Positions 23,901 through 35,259 of a stretch of 64,000 bases of DNA are shown piece by piece; the stretch's first letter is position 1, and the number at the start of each line of letters is the position of its first letter. The stretch is from Panopea generosa (lineage: Eukaryota; Mollusca; Bivalvia; Adapedonta; Hiatellidae). A program made the position numbers and the translations under genes. The notes under the pieces are model-generated. The model saw nothing but the letters and a program-made list of their open reading frames with translations, was not told the origin of the DNA and did no database searches. The stretch is taken from the NCBI GenBank assembly GCA_029582155.1, contig CM055900.1:43397624-43461623 (forward strand), written 5' to 3'.

Positions 23901-25255
23901 TTATATACTTTTACTGATAATTTACTTTCTACATGTTACAAAGTTATAAAGTTTTATCGTAAGTGTTAGGATTAAGCTCCATTTTTGTCTCGTCTCGACG
24001 AAGGAGAGAAAGTGAGATTAAGGTGTTGCTTTTCCGGCAGAGGTGTCAAACATTTATATTTAGCTCAAACGTTAAGTTTTCGTTTTTACACTATTTCTCA
24101 ACAAGTACAAGTGCTAGGACACTCGTACTTGGATCATAGTTACAACTAACACCCTGCATCCCATTAAACACTGCAGATGCTTAGTGTAACCAACATTTCA
24201 TTTTCCATTGACATTGTTTGATGCTGAATTTTGCATTTACTTCCAATATTAAGTTTTCATTTTTACACTTTTTTCTCAATAAGTACTAGTGCTAGGACAC
24301 TCATACTTGGATCATAGTTACAACTTACACCCTGCATTACAAATATAATGCAGATGCTGAGTACTTTTTTTTTTTTTTTTAAATATGTTTTACTTTAATA
24401 TAAATACTGGTTAAACTTTGTTGTTGTTTTTTAAATATGTTTTACATAGAAATACTGGTTAAAGTTTTGTATGCAACTACCGTTAAGTTCATATCTCAAA
24501 CTTCTCTTAATGTATTCGATCGAAACTTCACACAATACTTCCTACAATATTTCTTAGTCATTAAACCTACTTCATTAACCAAGTTAGATAACTCTTGCAT
24601 GAATATAATGCAAATTCTTGTGTCATGTTTTTGAAAATCGTGACTGTTAATAAATTCATCAAATCAAATAACTATTGTAAATAACCACTCTTTGATATAT
24701 TATAGAAGTTGTTATGTCATTTATCTGTTACCACTGGATTAAAACAATAATTTTTGAGCTTTACAGATACATGCGGCCATTATTGTCTTATTTTAATTTT
24801 TTTCTCTCCAATGTGTGTATTAACGGTCGAAGCGGACACTGCGAGACATATCATTTCGCAGAATTCTTGTTTTAAACATATACATGTATATAGGCATGTA
24901 CATATATATATTCATATCCAGGGTCTATAGTTGTGTAGTGAGTAGTACTTCTAATGCCAGTGACCTTGACCTCTATAGATAATTAACTTCAACTCCGTTT
25001 CGGTGAAAATGTTTGGCCCAGACCCACCATGTGGTTTAGTGGATAATACATACATGTAACCATACACCAGTCATCTAAATGATCTTGATCTGTACTCGTA
25101 ATTAACTTAGCCTACAAAATTTTACGGTTTCTCTGACAAAATATAAAAATAAGCATGCAAATATACCATCTGAAAAATCTTTTATGAATATCTGTATCTT
25201 ATTTTTTATATTGCAGACTGGAAAACTGATTCTTAAACCTCGCCCCACCACCTGA
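11985..25255 (+). CDS. CNEP1R1: CNEP1R1 (TMEM188), nuclear envelope phosphatase-regulatory subunit 1, complete
   Basis: Six coding exons: 11985-12006, 14984-15055, 15700-15773, 21912-22021, 23117-23171 and 25217-25255. All have AG/GT borders, the phases fit throughout, and the total is 372 nt, giving 123 residues and a TGA stop; vertebrate CNEP1R1 is about 125 residues. Landmarks: start MSLEQTEDLKAFERRL, first membrane segment IILIFISICTAVGAW, then NHPFFTLSCV opening the second membrane segment, GIHKRVVAPSI, DYNMSCDD and the end TGKLILKPRPTT. The protein is the small two-pass membrane partner of the phosphatase CTDNEP1 at the ER/nuclear envelope; the complex dephosphorylates lipin and so controls membrane phospholipid and triglyceride synthesis. 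The start is fixed by homology: exon 1 contributes only seven codons and a split Asp. No neighbouring gene points to a shared function. Confidence 0.96.
12425..12850 (+). repeat. SINE-B, split by a ~235-bp insertion
   Basis: The tRNA-like B box (GTGGGTTCGATCC) at about 12459 is followed by the family phrase TCCTTGAGCAAGACACTTTTT. The body resumes at about 12765 (GGTTCTCACAAGGAAGACTT through AGTTGTAAGAACTTG). Copies at 19225-19437 and 27620-27790 lack the intervening sequence, which is therefore an insertion at about 12530-12764. Confidence 0.7.
13030..13500 (+). repeat. 480-bp foldback-ended repeat, copy 1
   Basis: Matches 28775-29260 in direct orientation across CACTTGCAGCTGGGTGGAGC, GTTGCACGATTTTG, AGTTGTCCTACAAATGCGTG and TAGCTGGAGAATATAATG. 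It ends in a palindrome whose core is GGCTAGTTTAATGTT..AACATTAAACTAGCC (13402-13456). No ORF. Confidence 0.75.
14225..14545 (-). repeat. tRNA-derived SINE, family C, copy 1
   Basis: On the minus strand the head carries TCTAGGGGTAAAGCATCC and a B box GGGTTCGATACC. The body (AAGACTTGG, GAAGCTTCCTCGC, CCAGACC, CTGATGTTTC) matches 58285-58608 over about 300 bp in the same orientation. Confidence 0.75.
15056..15699 (+). other. CNEP1R1: CNEP1R1 intron 2
   Basis: Donor GTGAGA, acceptor TTTGTTTCAG. The segment at about 15340-15440 (GGTATAATGTTGAACAATTCTTGGCTC) is related to the MITE interior at 28450-28550. Confidence 0.85.
16360..16560 (-). repeat. SINE-D fragment
   Basis: Inverted relative to 8948-9075. 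Shared phrases on the minus strand are CACTCAGTACTGGTTCTACC, GGTTCATATAAGCTC and AATCAAGCTAAACT. Confidence 0.6.
17455..17960 (+). repeat. Minisatellite, ~60-bp unit, about 8 copies
   Basis: Units share GTTGGCGACCCACCAGAAC, AACAACATGC and ATGACCTATTTGTC in order, with substitutions and short indels between copies. The overlapping plus-strand frames are by-products of the repeat. Confidence 0.8.
19225..19437 (-). repeat. tRNA-derived SINE-B, most complete copy
   Basis: On the minus strand: CCACGTGGTCTAGTGGTAGA (A box) and GGTCGTGGGTTCGATCC (B box), then CCTTGAGCAAGACATTTTTC, CCAGGAAGACTTTGAGCATG and TTGTAAGAACTTGTTTCAC. It defines the family whose fragments lie at 1-75, 12425-12850 and 27620-27790. 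Confidence 0.8.
22022..23116 (+). other. CNEP1R1: CNEP1R1 intron 4
   Basis: Donor GTATCC, acceptor ACACACTTTAG. It holds R5 copy 2 (22130-22370) and a GGTCAAGGTCA-containing repeat at 22460-22700 related to 56620-56870. Confidence 0.85.
22130..22370 (+). repeat. Dispersed repeat R5, copy 2
   Basis: Matches copy 1 through TTTTTAGAATAGGATTTCG, GAAGTTTACCATTC, TTGATATATTAAACTATT and GATAATGAGATGCTTT. Confidence 0.7.
23172..25216 (+). other. CNEP1R1: CNEP1R1 intron 5
   Basis: Donor GTAAGT, acceptor TTTATATTGCAG. It contains the family-1 element at 23400-23650 and a ~190-bp direct duplication near 24050-24180 and 24240-24360 (AAGTACTAGTGCTAGGACACTC.. phrase). Confidence 0.85.
23400..23650 (+). 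mobile_element. Family-1 (AGCTCGC-type) repeat, 3'-truncated
   Basis: Starts TTTTT|AGCTCGCTGG and carries GTCCAAGGAGAGCTATTGCC, GCAACCATTCATTGGATGTG and TTTTGGCACAGTTATGGCCC. The 3' hairpin of the family is missing. Confidence 0.65.
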
Positions 25256-25412
25256 CAACGGTTTGGCTGGAAATAGACAGAAAATTTAACAAATGATTGG
25301 TCAGAACCATAATGAGAAAAATTGTGGTGGACTTGCAATATGTTAGTGTAATGTGAAAATAAGAAATCAAGCGGAAACTGCAGCTCAATATTCAGGAATT
25401 TTCTTCTTTAAC

Positions 25413-25418
25413 AATAAA
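25413..25418 (+). terminator. CNEP1R1: Polyadenylation signal of CNEP1R1
   Basis: AATAAA 158 nt after the CNEP1R1 stop codon, the first good hexamer downstream; a run of A follows at 25428-25439. Confidence 0.55.
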
Positions 25419-25439
25419 ATAGGACATAAAAAAAAAAAA

Positions 25440-25985
25440 GTATGTGAAGAATTTCAAACGCGAAAGTAAAACATTGACATTTATTGGGGTAGATTCAAGG
25501 GCAAAGCTTGATGTATCCGCGACATATTTTGGGATGATTCATGTATACAAAATGCATGAGATCTGCACAGGTTCTGAAATTAACTTAATTGGAACACGGC
25601 CTTCAAACTGCTGGACATAATTGTGTTAGATAAATATGTTAAAACTTGACATAGGTACATGTTCTGTATTGTTATGTATCAAATTATATATCAGACCTTA
25701 TTTGATTAAAAAAAAATTTATTTTAAAATAACAAGAAATGTGCTTTGAAAAAGTGATATATCCAGTATATATAGAATTGAAATAAGTTACCATAAATAAT
25801 CAGTTCCATGTACAAAGTACATTTGCTTTTTGTGTAATGGTTTACTATTTAAATACTTTGTTATTTCAATTATCTCTCTTTATGAAATAAATACAGCCTT
25901 TGTGGTTCTGGCTAAGAATAGAATCACTGCCGATCTCTGCAGAGAGGTCGGAATCCTCCGAATGGGTGTCATGTTCATTTTATCA
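25440..25985. other. Intergenic DNA
   Basis: AT-rich sequence past the CNEP1R1 3' end. No exon seen. Confidence 0.45.
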
Positions 25986-26315
25986 TTTTTTGTCATGTTC
26001 ACTATTGTAGTTTAATTATCAACCGCTGTGTGGTTTCAGGGAGCCATATGAGTGATGGCAAGAATAGGACCACTGTGGCTCATGCATGTCGTAAGAAGTG
26101 ACAATTTGAGTAATACGATAGAATTTGCTGAAACTCTGCAGTTCTGCAGGTATCAAGGTTCTATGTTCATTCTTCATTTTTGTTTAAATCTGTATGTTAA
26201 TTTGGTCTTTTTTGTACATGTAGAGTGAACCTGGAATCTTCCTTCCTGTTGGCGTCGAATAATCTATAATATGTTGGTGCGCCGTAAAACCCTATTCATT
26301 CATTTATGAAATAAA
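25986..26315 (+). repeat. SINE-like repeat ending in CATT units
   Basis: Matches 61395-62085 in inverted orientation: AATTATCAACC.CTGTGTGG, GATGGCAAGAATAGGA, GTGACAATTTGAGTAATAC and GGAATCTTCCTTC.TGTTGGCG. It ends GCGCCGTAAAACCC followed by ATTCATTCATT; the same tail is at 39597-39628. Confidence 0.65.
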
Positions 26316-26350
26316 TATATATATGATCTTACTGTTTCTTCATGCTCCAG

Positions 26351-26604
26351 CAGGTTTCTATGCCTGTCCTTTAAATAGCGTGTGAGTAGTCATGAATCCT
26401 TAACTGGATCCTACTCATGTAAAGCTCTCAGTTGATGTATGTAAATTGTCCCTCCAGTCCAGATGTGTTGCATGTAAAATTATAGTATATAAGTCATTTT
26501 TTACAAATTCACATATATGAACTAATTGCTTTATGTGAGTAGGATCCAGTTAAGGATTCACGACTACTCACATGCTATATAAAGAACAGACTTATAAACC
26601 CGTT
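26351..26604. repeat. Foldback element with ~65-bp arms
   Basis: Left arm about 26351-26416, right arm about 26530-26604. The cores are GTGTGAGTAGTCATGAATCC..AACTGGATCCTACTCAT and its inverted match GTGAGTAGGATCCAGTTAAG..GACTACTCACATGC. The ~110-nt spacer is unrelated. Likely a foldback-type MITE. Confidence 0.75.
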
Positions 26605-27437
26605 GGATCATATAGATACAGTGAATTGATATATATTTAATTTCATAAAGGGAGATAATTAAATTCACAACAATGGAATTTACGATATACATATACCAGA
26701 GTATATGCCTTTCCAGAGTGTACAACCATGTGTACAAAACAATTTTAGTAGTTTGATATTGTGACAGACGTTTAATAATTATAGCAAACCAGTATGTCTC
26801 TTTTTATCAGACGTTTTAAAGTTTGTGCGACTTATGATACGGACAAGTTTCTTAGATGTCTACTGTTTGGAAAGCAAACATTGTAGACTATAAAGGTTGT
26901 ATTGTAAGATGCTTATATTTGAAAACATGATATGATACAGACAAACTGTTTACAGGTTGAAAGTTCCCTGGTGCGAAGGGATTTCTTAAAAAAACAAAAC
27001 AAGGTGCATGTTTGAAGCCTGTATGAAGGACTAAAAGTGATGATACAGTTTTTAAATGTGTAAAAGTTTTTTGTAACATGAAGAATAATGCAGTGCACTA
27101 TAATGTTGGTCATGATAAAATATATCAAAATAGCATTTTTGATTTTCAGTTCATTTTTCATTGACAATGGATGTATATGGTTCAATTATATAGAAGTATC
27201 ATTATTTACTACTAGCACTAGTAGACTGGTGTTGGTAAGTTTGTCTATTTCATATTAAAGATGTTGCAGATCTTGTCATATTAAAATCCCTCCATGTCTG
27301 ACAGCATATTAAATGGAAATATGCAAATACTATGCGTTTGTTGAATTATTGTTTTCCCATGCTGTAAACTCAACCAAAAGGTGGTAAAATTCATATACCT
27401 TATGTATGTCAGTAACTTAGTAAAATTGAAATTGTTA
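26605..27437. other. Intergenic DNA, nothing recognised
   Basis: AT-rich; ORFs on the minus strand lack any motif. Confidence 0.45.
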
Positions 27438-27790
27438 GTCAGCAGGGTTTGATAGATTGAATATCTAGCATCATTTTTATGCCATAAATAGCTAACAGAC
27501 TAGCAGTTAACCTAAAACACTCTTTCATCACAAAGACTCGGACTGGATAGACATGCTGACCTAACCTGGTTAACCCACATGAGTAGATTTTAATTTGAAC
27601 ATTTAACAGCCATAATACATTGATCAAGGTCTTACAATTTAAGTAATCATGTTCAAAGTCTTCCTGGGTAGAAGCAGTGCCAAGCATATGCAGAAATAGG
27701 ATCTTGCTCAAGGACACCATACAATTTGTGACGAGGGATTATATCTATGACCCTCTGGTACAATACTCTAACACTAGACCACATGCCTTA
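27438..27790 (-). repeat. SINE-E fragment followed by SINE-B
   Basis: 27438-27560 carries the SINE-E phrase (TTGAATATCTAGCATCATTTTTATGCC, GCTAACAGAC, CAGTTAACCTAA), as at 33480-33550. 27620-27790 is a diverged SINE-B (CAAAGTCTTCCTGGGTAGAA, CTTGCTCAAGGACACC, CTAACACTAGACCACATGCC). Confidence 0.65.
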
Positions 27791-28336
27791 CCTGTTTCAG
27801 ACAAATATTTCTATTATAAATCATTATTCAAGCAAAATATCTCATGAAAGATTTTGAACTGGCCAAATTGAATTGCATATCCCTTTATTCGTTAGAAATT
27901 TCGGCTTGTACCGGTATGTTTCATTGTAACACCTGTATTTCTGTTAAGACATTGATCCAACTCACACATTAGTAATAAAAGATCTTAGACAAAGGCATTG
28001 ATAATTAATGTCTGAGATATGGTCATTGGATTATTATATAGCATTGGTGTACACTCGTGCGATCTTAAAAATGTTTTAAACAAACCTTACTGGATAGTTT
28101 GTGGTCCTTTAATCATCAAATATTGCTTTGTGTAACAGGGGAACTATTTAGTTTTTTTAACAAAGTCCAGCAGGAGACATGACATTCGATTGGGAAATAA
28201 CCACTATAGCATCATGGAACAAATAATCATTTTGATTTGTACAAAGTGCATTATCAGTTAAACATTTATACACAATAATTAAACATTTAAGTCACATGGA
28301 GTTCATCGAATAATCTGAACTCATCCATAAATCAAG

Positions 28337-28548
28337 TACAGCAGAACTTTGTTGGCTTGAACACAAATGGCTGGAACACCACATACAGCTTGAACCACTT
28401 ATCTGGTCCCGGCTGTTTTCCTATTTCGATGTACCGGTATAGACATGTATATGGTATGATGTTGAACAAAACTTGGCTCAAACAACTCTTTAACTCAAAC
28501 TTTTTTGTCCAGTCTCTTCGAGTTCGAGCTAACGAAGTTCTACTGTGT
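28337..28548. mobile_element. Short TA-flanked MITE (CAGYAGAACTT ends)
   Basis: Left end TACAGCAGAACTTTGTTGGC and right end read inward TACACAGTAGAACTTCGTTA form ~25-bp inverted repeats sharing AGAACTT.GTT.GCT.GAAC. No coding capacity. Confidence 0.65.
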
Positions 28549-28774
28549 AAACGATGCATTGAAAATATATAAATTTTAAGGCAATACAAACGTACAGAAG
28601 AAATGACAACAGCAAAAATGCCATGTGTACTTATTCTGGTTCTTTCTTTGTCAATAAAAGTTGCCCCATCAGACATCATAGGCACTTAACTGTCATAATG
28701 TTTGATAATAATGTTATGTGTATTGTATTGAATAGGTTGGATCTCACCGATCTAACTGATCTGGAGGCATTACA

Positions 28775-29260
28775 CAATAAACAATATTTACATTCCCACT
28801 GCAATCAGCTTATATGAACTATATAGATTTACCACATTTTATTTCCCAATGAAAAGCACTTGCAGCTGGGTGGAGCTTAAAAGGACCAGTTTGCATTCCA
28901 TTGGTTGCACGATTTTGTTTTGCTGGAGATGTCACGTTGCCATTAGTTTCAGGTAACATTTGCCGTAAGTTGTCCTACAAATGCGTGCACTTATTCAGTA
29001 TGTGACAACATTGCCTTTACATTCATAACACTGGCTTTGCGGTTTAATGCATTTAATTTGCTTTTTAAATATCAAAATGGCAAAATTAATGTAATAGTTT
29101 TATCTAAAATAGCTGGAGAATATAATGTAAATATAAGGATTAAAAGCCAAATTTTGAGTTTTCATCAGGTGATGAAAAACATTAGGTCAGTTTAATGTTC
29201 ATGAAGCCTTTCATCACCCAATGAAAGCTCAAAATTCGGCTTTTAATCCTTAAATTACAT
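28775..29260 (+). repeat. 480-bp foldback-ended repeat, copy 2
   Basis: Direct copy of 13030-13500. Here the left arm of the terminal palindrome (GGATTAAAAGCCAAATTTTG, about 29136) is complete and pairs with CAAAATTCGGCTTTTAATCC near 29231. Confidence 0.75.
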
Positions 29261-29611
29261 CATCTTACAAATAACATCATGGTACAAATGTGATGGCATC
29301 GACTTGTAGCGTAAAACAAAACCATGCACATATAAATATATTTTGAAAAGAAAGTGTTGATGCTACATGCAGATGTGCTATTGCCTAAGTCCGACAATGA
29401 AAAGAATATTATCTAGCATAGGAGTTGGAAATAAAGACAAGTACATGTCTATCACAGTATAACTGTCCTTAGCTTTTGACATTATGTTTCATTATGTCCC
29501 TAAATGTATGTGTATATATGTATGTGTGTATATATTGAAGGTATCACGCGTTTTGTTCAACTATCAGCAGCAGTCTCTATTCTTATCTGTGAGACTTGGG
29601 GTTGTGTTTTG

Positions 29612-30350
29612 AGCTCTACTGGCCAAAGGCATTTTTGTCATCTGTTGTTAGCATTAGCATTATTATACCCCCCAAACACAAAGTGTTAGGGGGAGTATAC
29701 TGGATTCAGCTTGTCCGTCTGTCTGTCTGTCTGTAGACGGAATCTTGTGGACGCTAAATCTCAGTAACCCCTGCTAGGAATTTAATGAAACTTCACAGAA
29801 GTGATAAGTACCATGCTTAGTTGTGCATGGTCCATGTTTCGGGTAAAAAAGTCAAAGGTCAAGGTCACATGGGCTGGAGATAGTAAATTGTAGAGGGAAT
29901 CTTGTGGATGCTAAATCTCAATAACCCCTGGTCAGAATTTAATGATGCTTCAGGTAAGTGATAAGTACCATGCCTAGTTGTGCATGGTCCATGACTCTAG
30001 TCAATATGTCAAAGGTCAAGGTCACAGGGGCTCGAGATAGTAAAATCTTGTGGATGCTAAATCTCAATAATCCCTGGTCAGAATTAAATGATACTTCACA
30101 CAAGTGATAAGTACCATGCCTAGTTGTGCATGGTCTATGTTTCACGTCCAAGGTCAAGATCACAGGGTCTTGAAATAGTAAAATCTTGTGGATTTAAATC
30201 TAAAAAAAACTGGTCAGAATTTCATGATTCTTCACATAAGTGATAAGTACCATGTCTTCTTGTGCATGGTCCATGTTTCTGGTCAATAGGTTTAACATCT
30301 GGGACACAGGAGCTCGAGTTAGTGGCCCAGTAGCCCAGCCAATGGACCAA
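29612..30350 (+). repeat. Family-2 start fragment followed by ~145-bp tandem array
   Basis: 29612-29650 matches the 5' end of family 2 (AGCTCTACTGGCCAAAGG). At 29665-29700 lies a short palindrome (ATACCCCCCAAACAC / GTGTTAGGGGGAGTAT). Four tandem units follow, marked by AATCTTGTGG at 29741, 29899, 30044 and 30182, each with GATAAGTACCATGC and TTGTGCATGGTCCATG. Two to three units carry AAAGGTCAAGGTCAC. Confidence 0.75.
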
Positions 30351-31430
30351 GCACAACTAGGCATGTATTTAAATTGTATTCATGATTAAATTTTAATATT
30401 AATTACATGCCTGTTTACCATATTTCCAAGTGTCTCACTATCTTACCTGTTCCCAAAGCAATATATACGTGTTTTTTTCACAATCTGACTAAAACATTCC
30501 CATTCAGAAGTAGCAACGAAAAATCGTAAACTTCATTTTCCGAAAAATATACAACTTTCACTTTCGTGCTATTTTTAGGAATTAGCGATAATGGAATTCA
30601 TACTCTATTGTTTCTGGTCAACAACTAAGCAGACGACTATCAGCATAAAACCTTGATACCTGCTTTCTTTTTTTCATTATTAATTAAATAGTTTAAATTT
30701 GTTTTATTTAATTACCAGATTCTGATTTCAAGATTCATCAGAGAGGTACTATTTTATGGGAAGAGCCGGAAGCGGTACTTTGTTTTTCAAATTCAATTTA
30801 GAGAGTATTTGTGGTGAAAAGCTGGTATATAAGTTGTATGTGACTGATGTCACACATAACTAACAAGCCAGGAAACAAACAGATAAAATAGACATCAATA
30901 GGATGACTTCCTGCTAATCAAATTCCATGTATAAACATTTTCACCATGATTCAGAGAGTTAAGTTGTCTATTTCATGAGGCAATGGACACTGTAGATTCC
31001 ATCTTTATTATTCACAAACATCTGCATAGATCTACAAACTTCATATCTGTATTTTATGTTATACATTATATGAACATATGTTATATATATATATTTCCTA
31101 TGTATGTTCCCCAACAATCATAACTGACAAATTATTTTTATATGTTGTGCAATATATTATAATAAAAGAAATTACTGTAAGTTTAATATTGTCTTTCTTA
31201 CTCTTGCTTGCATTGGCATCTACAGTGAAAATATACCTTGGTAAACCTTTGTTTGTCCAGGTCCACTTTCCTCCAAAACTTTAAAATCAATTGCTTTCTT
31301 ACTTAAAACAGAAGAAAGACCTACTGCATTAAGCTCTCTTTCCCCATTTCATCATAAAATATTACATTATATTTTATGTACTGTGACATTGTGGTGTTCG
31401 GGGGGTATTCATCACTTTCAGTGATAGTTC
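30351..31430. other. Intergenic DNA, nothing recognised
   Basis: No coding exon or repeat family assigned. Confidence 0.4.
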
Positions 31431-31431
31431 T

Positions 31432-31432
31432 A

Positions 31433-31509
<77 letters not shown>
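31432..31509 (+). repeat. (ATT)n microsatellite
   Basis: About 26 uninterrupted ATT units. On the minus strand it produces a spurious poly-isoleucine frame. Confidence 0.97.
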
Positions 31510-31510
<1 letters not shown>

Positions 31511-31544
31511 GCAGTGTCAACATAAGCATCAACTTTCTCTGAAT

Positions 31545-32815
31545 CCACCAGGCCAATTTAATACAAACACCACGTGGATATTTCTGTTACATAGGAGACA
31601 ATACAGAAGATTTTTTTGTTTTTCGATATGACATTCAAGATGGCTGCCATTACTGAAAATAGTCAAAAATTAAAAAATATACTCATGAACCATCCAACAG
31701 ATTTTGAAAATATTTATGTAGTAGTGATAACCAACTATAATTCTATTAGATTTATACAAATGATGTCCCTGAGGATAAAAATGGTGCCACCCTGAGAATT
31801 CATTTAGGATGAACTTGTCATTATAATAAAAATTAATATATATTTTCTTTAAATGGAACTGATTTTCCCTATAATTTCACAGAGCATTGTTTGATCAAGG
31901 AAGTTCACATTTGTAAAAATGACTAGGTTCCACTGAATTAAGGGGCCAGGAGGCGTCCCATAATGGTTAAAATGGGGAATTTTTCTATAATATTTTTTCT
32001 CAACAGCCATTCAGTCAAATATGTTCATAATTGATTTAACTATTGTGTATGGGGTTTGGAGCTTTTGATAGTCCAGGGTCTAGGGTATATAGGGGTCTTG
32101 TAAGGGAAGTTTGTTCTTATTCTTTATTTTTGATATATGAATGGGTAACGAAACTTCTCATTTTCTTATCTATTTTTCAATACTAATTTATAGTTTGGTA
32201 TCTGAAGCATTGTCTAGTTTTAACAAGTTAGATTTGATTCAGTAAGGAGGAGGAAATTTCATAAAGGGCCCAAAGGACACCAAAATGGTTTAAATTGTGA
32301 AAGTTCATAAATCTTTCTCTCAGTAACCTTTCTGTCAAACTTGTGTGGATATGATATAAATTAACCTTTCATCAGTAAGGGATTGTAAACTCTGTAAATC
32401 AAGGGCCTGGGATATATAAGGACCCTGTAAGGTGACTTTTATTTTTACTTAGGGATATTATGTGGAAAATTGAATTTTTTCATTTTCGCATCCATGTGTA
32501 CAAAAAAAACTTCATTTCAAAATCTAAAGCATTTTCTGCTGAAAGTAAATTCCTATGAATAGGATTATTGAAGTTTTGACAAATCAAGGGGCTGGGATGT
32601 ATAAGGGTCCTGTAAGGGGGCTATATGAATGGTATGAGAATTTAAAGTATTGCCTTTTCATAGTAAATAACTTTTTGTTCAGTATGGGTGTGATGGGGGT
32701 ATTTATTCATGAAGGGTTAAGATAATCCTTAAAGAGGGTTAATATTGTGAAATTTCAAAAAGTGCTATGGCCACTTTGAGCCAATAGAACATCATAAAGC
32801 CCTCTTGATTATAAC
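31545..32815 (+). repeat. Family-2-related repeat, 5'-truncated
   Basis: Carries CACCAGGCCAATTTAATAC, ATACAGAAGATTTTTTTG, TTCAAGATGGCTGCCATTAC and the end phrase CTATGGCCACTTTGAGCC..TAGAACAT..GCCCTCTTG. The interior blocks are shared with 16795-21857. Confidence 0.65.
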
Positions 32816-33476
32816 TTAATAACTAATATCAAATGTTAATAAGAACAGCATCTTTGAATATTTGCCCCCAGTTCATACCTTTTATGATAATATTGCGTGT
32901 CATTTGCTTTTCAGAGAACTTCACAAAAAACAATTGCAATATTGAATATTACAAATCGTAAACTTAATTGTTATGTGTAAATCTTTATTTTCCACGTGCT
33001 ATAACGAGGACTTTTATTAACCTTTATATAAGTTCCTAGCATAGTTAACAAATAGATCATTTGAAAAAAAGTAACATTGTGTGTATATATAAAAAAATTG
33101 ACAATGCCTTGTAATAGTTTTTGGCATAGAAAAGTGTTATTTAGTGACTGTCGGAATAAATACAGATGGAATAGTATCACTTACAATAGAATTTTAACAA
33201 AAAACAAATACTAAATTATGGAGAAGAAATTTATAAGATTTTATCTTCCATTCTAATCGATATTTATGCTTAAATAAATCAATATTTACACTTAAAACTG
33301 ATTTGTATGTATGTAAATTTGAATAAATAAAATGTGTTTAAACCAATATTGAGTTATGATTTAAAATAATAATACATTTAATGTAATCATGTTGTTTTTT
33401 GTGATGCATATCAGAAGTTCAAAATCATCCTTTTTCGTTATTTTGCAGATAAATAATGAATAACTAGCCAATTATT

Positions 33477-33756
33477 GATTGATTGATTGCATATTTAGCG
33501 TCATTTTTATGCCATCGAGGGCTAACAGACGATCAGTTAACCTAACCACTGTTTCCTTGGATTAACCAGTACTCGAGCACACCCCATCTCCGCAAGTAAC
33601 TGATAACTTTCCCACTTGAATCAGTGGTGAGAGACGAATAATAATGAGACACAATGTCGTATATCAAACATCACGGAGACTGTTGCCGGGCGGGGGTTTC
33701 GAACTCACGACCCCTGGATTGACAGTCAGATGCGTAACCGACTGAGCTAATCGGGC
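33477..33756 (-). repeat. tRNA-derived SINE, family E
   Basis: On the minus strand the head is GGGCCCGATTAGCTCAGTCG with B box GTCGTGAGTTCGAAACC. The tail ends in a repeated TCAATCAATCAAT, seen on the plus strand as ATTGATTGATTGATTG. A tail fragment recurs at 44952-45015. Confidence 0.8.
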
Positions 33757-34754
33757 CCAGCTCTTGCCAATTAAAAATTGACTGTAAATGCAGTGCTATG
33801 ACATGCTTCCCATCAAATATGGGATGTGACAAAATAGTTGTCATTGTTTACTATTATATTTGCTTAGTCGTTATATAACTTGACAGCATCTTTCCAGTAA
33901 GTTTATCATTGAAGATATGGACTAGGTTTTATAGATTTTCGATAAATGCTCCAGTTTATATTAAAAGTGATATTATATTATTTTATCACTTTTGTATTAT
34001 TGAAGGAAAATAAGGCAGTTGTGTTTTTATTTTATCAAAATTTATCCAAAATTGAGAAAGTTTTTTTTTTACATTTGAAATAAAAGGTATATTTGCTTAA
34101 GTACATGCCTTGCATTTTCAATATTGTTTTCAAATTGTTTATTTCATGTAGACACATATTTGTCATATCAATACCATGAATAAACAAGTTCTTCCACTAT
34201 TGTTTAGCAAATAATATATACACCAAGTGTAATTTGTCATCTGGATTTATTGATATTTTGTCAACATAAGTTTGTAAATTTCATATTTTAATATTCAAGT
34301 AAATGCATAAAGAAGTAAACCTGTTACTATTAGCACATGTAATAACTTTTGGAAATGCATCACTCACAAAGTAAAAAATCACAATTGATAGGTATCATGT
34401 TTTTTCACCATTTGCAGCAATTACAGTTATGACTTCTCTGAGCTAGACAGCTGGAAAAATCCACCTATAGAGAAGTTATCAGGGTATTTCAAACTTTTAA
34501 ATTTGCATCTAAACATTTATTACCAATACTTCATGCTATAAATACTCACTGACCCCGTATTACCAAAGGGATATCAATTTTAACATGCCTAAATAATGTA
34601 TTCCTAACTTAGGCTACATGCCTAGGTTAGACTAAAATAGATTTCCTGCTTAAAAATTCATAGTATGTTGTAACATTTTTAATGAGTTGTGTGGTTTCAT
34701 CTTGGTTGCAATTTGATCCATTATACAATGTTTGTTAAATGTTTTAAAAAATGT

Positions 34755-35005
34755 TTCATCTCAGAAAGCGCTCGAATGACGATGTGAAGGCCATCAAACA
34801 GTTTTTAAGTGCCGTCTATAATTTAAGAATTGAGATTTCATTTCAAGTTTACCACTCCATTTTAAATATTTGTTATATTTTTGTGGATTTAACACACTAA
34901 ACCATTCAGATTTAATTTATTTATGATAATGACATGCTTTTTCCATCTTAATAATTATTTTATTTTTTAAGAACATTTTTCCTGATATATTTTTCCCTTT
35001 AAGGA
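34755..35005 (+). repeat. Dispersed repeat R5, copy 3
   Basis: Shows the fullest left part (TTTCATCTCAGAAAGCGCTC..GAATGACGATGTGAAGG) and right part (TTTTTCCTGATATATTTTTC) of the family. Confidence 0.75.
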
Positions 35006-35259
35006 CTTTGTAATTGTGTGTTTTTTACGATAGTGCATGTTCTGACGAAACACCGTTTTGTATACTAAAATATAGTCCCAATAAATTTAGAATATTTAAA
35101 TTAATAAGATTGTTTTTTTTAGAACGAGTTTAGATTACTGAAATAAATGACTTTATGGTTTCTTTTATTGCATCAAAATGTGCTTTATTACTTCTCCTGT
35201 TTGTTTCTTTTAATACTGTTTTTATCGCGCATGAATACAAATGTTTGCAATCGTCCAAG

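Noticed and set aside
31321-31548. Poly-isoleucine minus-strand ORF
   Set aside because: Translation of the (ATT)n microsatellite.
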